Source of the DNA: Nipponacmea schrenckii
Lineage: Eukaryota; Mollusca; Gastropoda; Lottiidae
Direction of reading: 5' to 3'
Assembly: GCA_030562195.1 (NCBI GenBank)
Contig: JAUJPP010000012.1
Location: forward strand, 12,896,001 to 12,960,000
Length of the DNA: 64,000 nt
Part shown: piece after piece, positions 59,855 through 64,000 of the stretch
Layout: each line of letters begins with the position of its first letter
Position numbering within the stretch: the stretch's first letter is position 1
Notes under the pieces: generated by a model
The model's input: the letters and a program-made list of their open reading frames with translations, nothing else
The model's database searches: none
What the model was told of the DNA's origin: nothing
Translations under genes and position numbers: made by a program

Positions 59855-62800
59855 ATTCATTCAAATTTTGTAATTTTTTTTTTATGTAAACGAATGATTT
59901 ATTATCTTAAATCATTTCAACTTCAATCATCTTCTTCCTGTTTTGTGCCTACAATTTAAGTACATGTACACATTTTTGCAATATACAATTATATAGTATA
60001 TATAAGTATATATACAATAATTCAACGTACAATTTGTTTAAAGATACACAAGTACATGTGTATAAAATGAACATGATCTAAGTTCCTGTAGTCAATTATT
60101 ACTATTATAATTTATGAAAATAAAACAATAGAAATGACAAACAAAAATTGTTTTTTTGTTGCTCTTACTACATGTATCGTCTCATGAATAGGACTTGATT
60201 GCTCATCTTACATTCAAGCCAATCTAGATTATACTTAAGGCGCATGTTTTATCGTTTCTTTTGTATCTCAAAACTAGAAAGAAGCCTAATTAAAAAACTC
60301 CAAAGGAAAATAAACCAGCTTTTGCCCTGATCTTCAAATAACATTCTTTAACTCTACAACTGGCTCCTTCATTGAAAAACACGGGAAAAAATCAAATTAC
60401 TCTAGAACTAGGAGATATACGGAAGAATTCCAGACCATACGTTTTTCTTCTTCTCTTTTTATAAGTAATTCGAAGCTTAACTCGAAAATTGGGTATTTTT
60501 GAGGGTAGGGCAAATAGGATATCGTATGACAAGACAAGGAAGTTAGATTTGGATAACATTTAATTTGAGACTATTTAAAAGAGAACTGACCGCCATCGTC
60601 CGACCTTATAATGTTTTTGTAACGTTTGTAAATGAACAAATTTCTTTACTACCATTACAATGTTCGGATATATGATCAAAATTGTCCTGTTTTTAAGTGA
60701 GGAAAAGTTGTTGAACTAAATTGTGTTGGCATTTCCAAATTTTGACCTGTCGTAGTTGCAGAAAACCTTTCACCATATCTTTACATTTTTTCTGAGAGTC
60801 ACAAGCTAATTTTTAATGGAATGCAATGTTTATATTTAAATTTCTGATGGACTGGACTATCGCCATTTCATGTTTCGTAGACTAAGCAAGACATTTCAAC
60901 ATTACTCTTAGAAAGTTGGAATAATGTTTAAACGAGCGTTGACCATGCTTTTGACATATTTTCTAGCCAAAAACAAATCATTTTTAAATCAGTCACATTT
61001 CTTGTGGGATAATCCCTTTCATGAGAAAAAGAGTGAAGTTTTGTCAGATTAACAAAGCATATCAGTAAGTTTATGTTCTTCATTTCTTCCTCTTTAGTAA
61101 ATTTTCATTACAGCATATTTATTATGATGTATATAATCAGATATAACAGCATTGATTTTTTATCCCCAAAGACAGATCTAATTTTATTGAGTTTTGTGAG
61201 TATAATTCCCACATAAATCTTAAAAATCTAAAAATTAATTCTAGCCCCATATTGCTGTCCAAATATTCTGATTTTTGAGCCTTTCATTTTTATTTAAATC
61301 GCCGACAACAATACAATATAGTTGCAGAATCTCAGCAGACTACTAGTAAACTTGTTGAAATTTGGAAAAACTGTTACTGCCTTAAAAAAATTATTATTTT
61401 CCCATGATATTTACAAAACATAGTATATTACCAAGGTTTGCTACTCTCAATTACACCTGAACTAGTACAAGTAGGTCTCTGAAATATTTTCCGGAAACTT
61501 TACAGAAAGAAAAATCTTTTACAGCATTCTCTTTCAGTGTAAATCGATTTTGTTTCCATCTTCACTGCAACCTAACACAAGATTATTGTTCTTGAGTCTG
61601 ATCAAATGTTAATCCATCACATTTGATATATCGTCATGGTAAGTTTTTGAACCCCTTAAAAGTGTTTTGGCAATCATTGTAGCGTTCGGTCCATATCGGT
61701 GTTTTGTGAACTTGTAGATATTGAATTATTTAATACTTGTACTCCATTCTTGAAGTGTTTTGGTTTTTTTCGAGGTTTTTTTTTGGAGCCTTGTAAATAG
61801 ATAATTACTCACATGGTATTTTGGCGAAAATTGTTCTAATTATTCAGTTTGAGAGCTGACAAATCTTAAAAGAATACAGTAAAGTAGTTTCTAACTAAAT
61901 TTAAGAATGACATTTTTGCTTCGTCTATAAAAGAAATGAACCAGTGTATAGTAACTGATATTAAAGACGCTAGATTCTAGGGCTTACTTCATATCCTGCT
62001 CATCTATACCTTGAAATAATACCTCTCTCAATAGCTCTAGGTTCTTTAATCTTTCCGCTTTTTAGACACATTTTTCTTCTTGTTTTAATCCAAGACTTTT
62101 GTGTTATTTTTTTGCATTTTTTGCAGCACACAATTGCTTACCCTTGATCTCTCTTTTACCCTCTTTGTCTGACTCTTCTGTTAAAGGAAATAATAATTGA
62201 GACACAATCAAATGAATTCAGCTTAACTCAAACATCCAAAGACCTATCTTCTGTGATTTGGTTTACAAAATCAACGAAGGGTCCAGACTGTATTGGCTTG
62301 ATCGCACTGTTTCATTGTATCTCTTGTATATCTTTCAAATATAAGGACTAGATGTTTCCGTAAAAGCTTTTGGACATGGAGAACGTCGATAATAATCAGA
62401 TTTCTAAAATACATGGTAATAGAAATTATTGATGCGCAAACAAGGCCATCCTCTGAGGTGTTGTCGGTACTTAAAGTGGATGCAAGTTTGATTCCAGGAT
62501 GGGAAAGGAGATAATTGACGTAGGACATACCAAACACATGTAATGGTAATATTATCTCCTGCTTTATTTTCCTTAATATTATATGCGCGAAACCACTCCA
62601 AAAACAACCGCAATTAATTGAAAAGATACAAAGTAAAAATTTCAATGAATGCTTTGCTTGATCCAATATGTAATATTCATCTATAGCTGCTTATTTTCGC
62701 TGTCGTCATTGAATGATATTCGATTCACCCAGGCAGTAGTTTATATAGAATTTGTTTTTTCATTGATGTTTTTGACGTTTTTGCACAATATTATCACCAA

Positions 62801-63812
62801 CTTGTAAATACTAATAACAGTACTTTTCAATATTGTCGCGTAGTAGCACGTTTAGCGAAATGTATATGTCTAACAAATATAATAGACTGTAAGGAATCGA
62901 AATTAAAGTATGAATTAAAGTTTATGAAGTGAAATGTTAAACACAAAACACAAATTAAATAGAAAACAGACTAATCTCATTATTTAGTCAGATAAACATA
63001 TAAACAATTGTTTCACATTCTAGATCTAGTTCTAGCAATATTTGATTTTTATTCAGAAGTCTAATAATGCATATTCAGAAACATAAAAACGATCAGTAAG
63101 GTTAATTTTTAAATTTAATTCATAGCAAATATAAGTTTTTAAAGCTCGCCCATACAGTTGCTACTATTTATATACAATATACAATATATACCTAATAAAA
63201 CTGCTCGTTTTATGTTTTGAATTATTGTTGGCTTGACTACGAATTATGTTTTGGCCAAGAGAAACAACAAACTTAGTTATAGTTGCCATGACTATTCAAT
63301 TGAAATGGAATGAACACCTCTCTCGTCTGATGAATGTGCATTGTCTTGCAACACATATTTTTGCTGTGTACCTGATACAACTAACATTATATCAGTTTTC
63401 GTTATACAGAACTTTGTAAGGGGTAGTTTATTCTTCAAACGAATAGTCGATATTTCATTATCTTTCCATCTTTATGTTCACTTAACCACCACAGACCGCA
63501 GTTACCAAAGGTATATTATTCTGAATATCTATGTATGGATGATTTTGTACCGTTCAAATGGCATGGAATAGTGTACGTGTTTAATTTGAAACTATTTAAA
63601 GTAAAGATGTATACTATTCATTGGTCCCCGCCAATCATTAACTACCGCTAATACATCAGCCTTTGACCTATTAGACACATTTTCAATAATTAAACCAACT
63701 TTCCTTCCAAAATGTCCTCTAAGACTCAATAAATAATTTAAAAACATAATTACTTCTAATGCGATTAGATATTATGTTCACTTCTAATTAAATTGGACAT
63801 TATTATGTTTAG
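59855..63812. other. Intergenic or intronic, no feature recognised
   Basis: AT-rich sequence. A 131-codon minus-strand frame at 62271-62666 and shorter frames show no recognisable domains or good splice context. Confidence 0.4.
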
Positions 63813-64000
63813 TCTATGGGAAGTAATCGAATTGTCTGGCCAGGTCAAATGATTATAGATGGTATATTAGCTAAAAATATTATTAATAATTCGTCTCTTC
63901 ATCACATTAAAATTACACGGTATATTTCTGACACAACAGAATTTTCGAATGTCACATTGGCTACAGATGAAATTGAAAACAAAATAATGCAATTAGTTTG
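63813..64000 (+). CDS. Possible partial exon running off the window
   Basis: After an acceptor-like TTATTATGTTTAG, one frame stays open for 62 codons to the window end: it starts SMGSNRIVWPGQMIIDGILA and continues with KITRYISDTTEFSNVTLATD. The local sequence is less AT-rich in codon positions one and two than its surroundings. The WPG tripeptide occurs in ligand-binding regions of some receptors, but that is too weak to assign a family. It may simply be a chance open frame. Confidence 0.25.

Noticed and set aside
62271..62666. 131-codon minus-strand frame
   Set aside because: No recognisable domain, composition typical of AT-rich non-coding DNA, no convincing splice or promoter context.

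Overview
This window is nuclear DNA from an animal, most likely a mollusc or another lophotrochozoan. The evidence is AT-rich sequence, genes split by GT-AG introns, a neuropeptide precursor built on DSI-core repeats like those of molluscan pedal peptides, tRNA-derived SINEs and several families of short DNA transposons. No bacterial operons, tRNA genes, rRNA or CRISPR arrays were seen.

Layout: (1) Positions 651-8957, minus strand, hold an almost complete WDFY1/WDFY2-type gene (seven-blade WD40 protein with a FYVE zinc finger) in eleven visible coding exons. Only the last few codons are missing. One intron carries a 2.3 kb array of 26-bp repeats with a 675-bp higher-order period. (2) Positions 10.8-12.2 kb are a 24-bp minisatellite. 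(3) Positions 12614-14794, minus strand, hold a two-exon GT10 alpha-fucosyltransferase, a type II Golgi enzyme. (4) Positions 17671-24372, plus strand, hold a twelve-exon gene for a secreted protein of 422 residues made of five repeated cysteine modules. I do not recognise the family, and I consider it the best candidate here for something undescribed. Its second intron appears to be a GC-AG intron. (5) Positions 26993-33416, minus strand, hold a neuropeptide-type polyprotein with about 25 HMDSIAGDLF-like units and a signal peptide on a separate exon 5 kb upstream. A possible promoter and 5' UTR exon lie near 41.7-42.0 kb. (6) Positions 43.0-49.3 kb form a 6.3 kb block of three adjacent, related minisatellites with 45-, 54- and 53-bp units. 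(7) Positions 49.3-64 kb are mostly non-coding and rich in mobile elements: a TTAA-flanked MITE, a fold-back element with a 10-bp target duplication, a hAT-like element with an 8-bp duplication nested in an older repeat, two tandem tRNA-derived SINEs, and a possible exon running off the right edge.

The genes do not form a pathway. They share only the secretory and endosomal system: an endosomal PI3P-binding scaffold, a Golgi fucosyltransferase and two secreted products. All exon joins were deduced by eye from splice consensus, reading phase and family similarity, and were not checked against transcripts.
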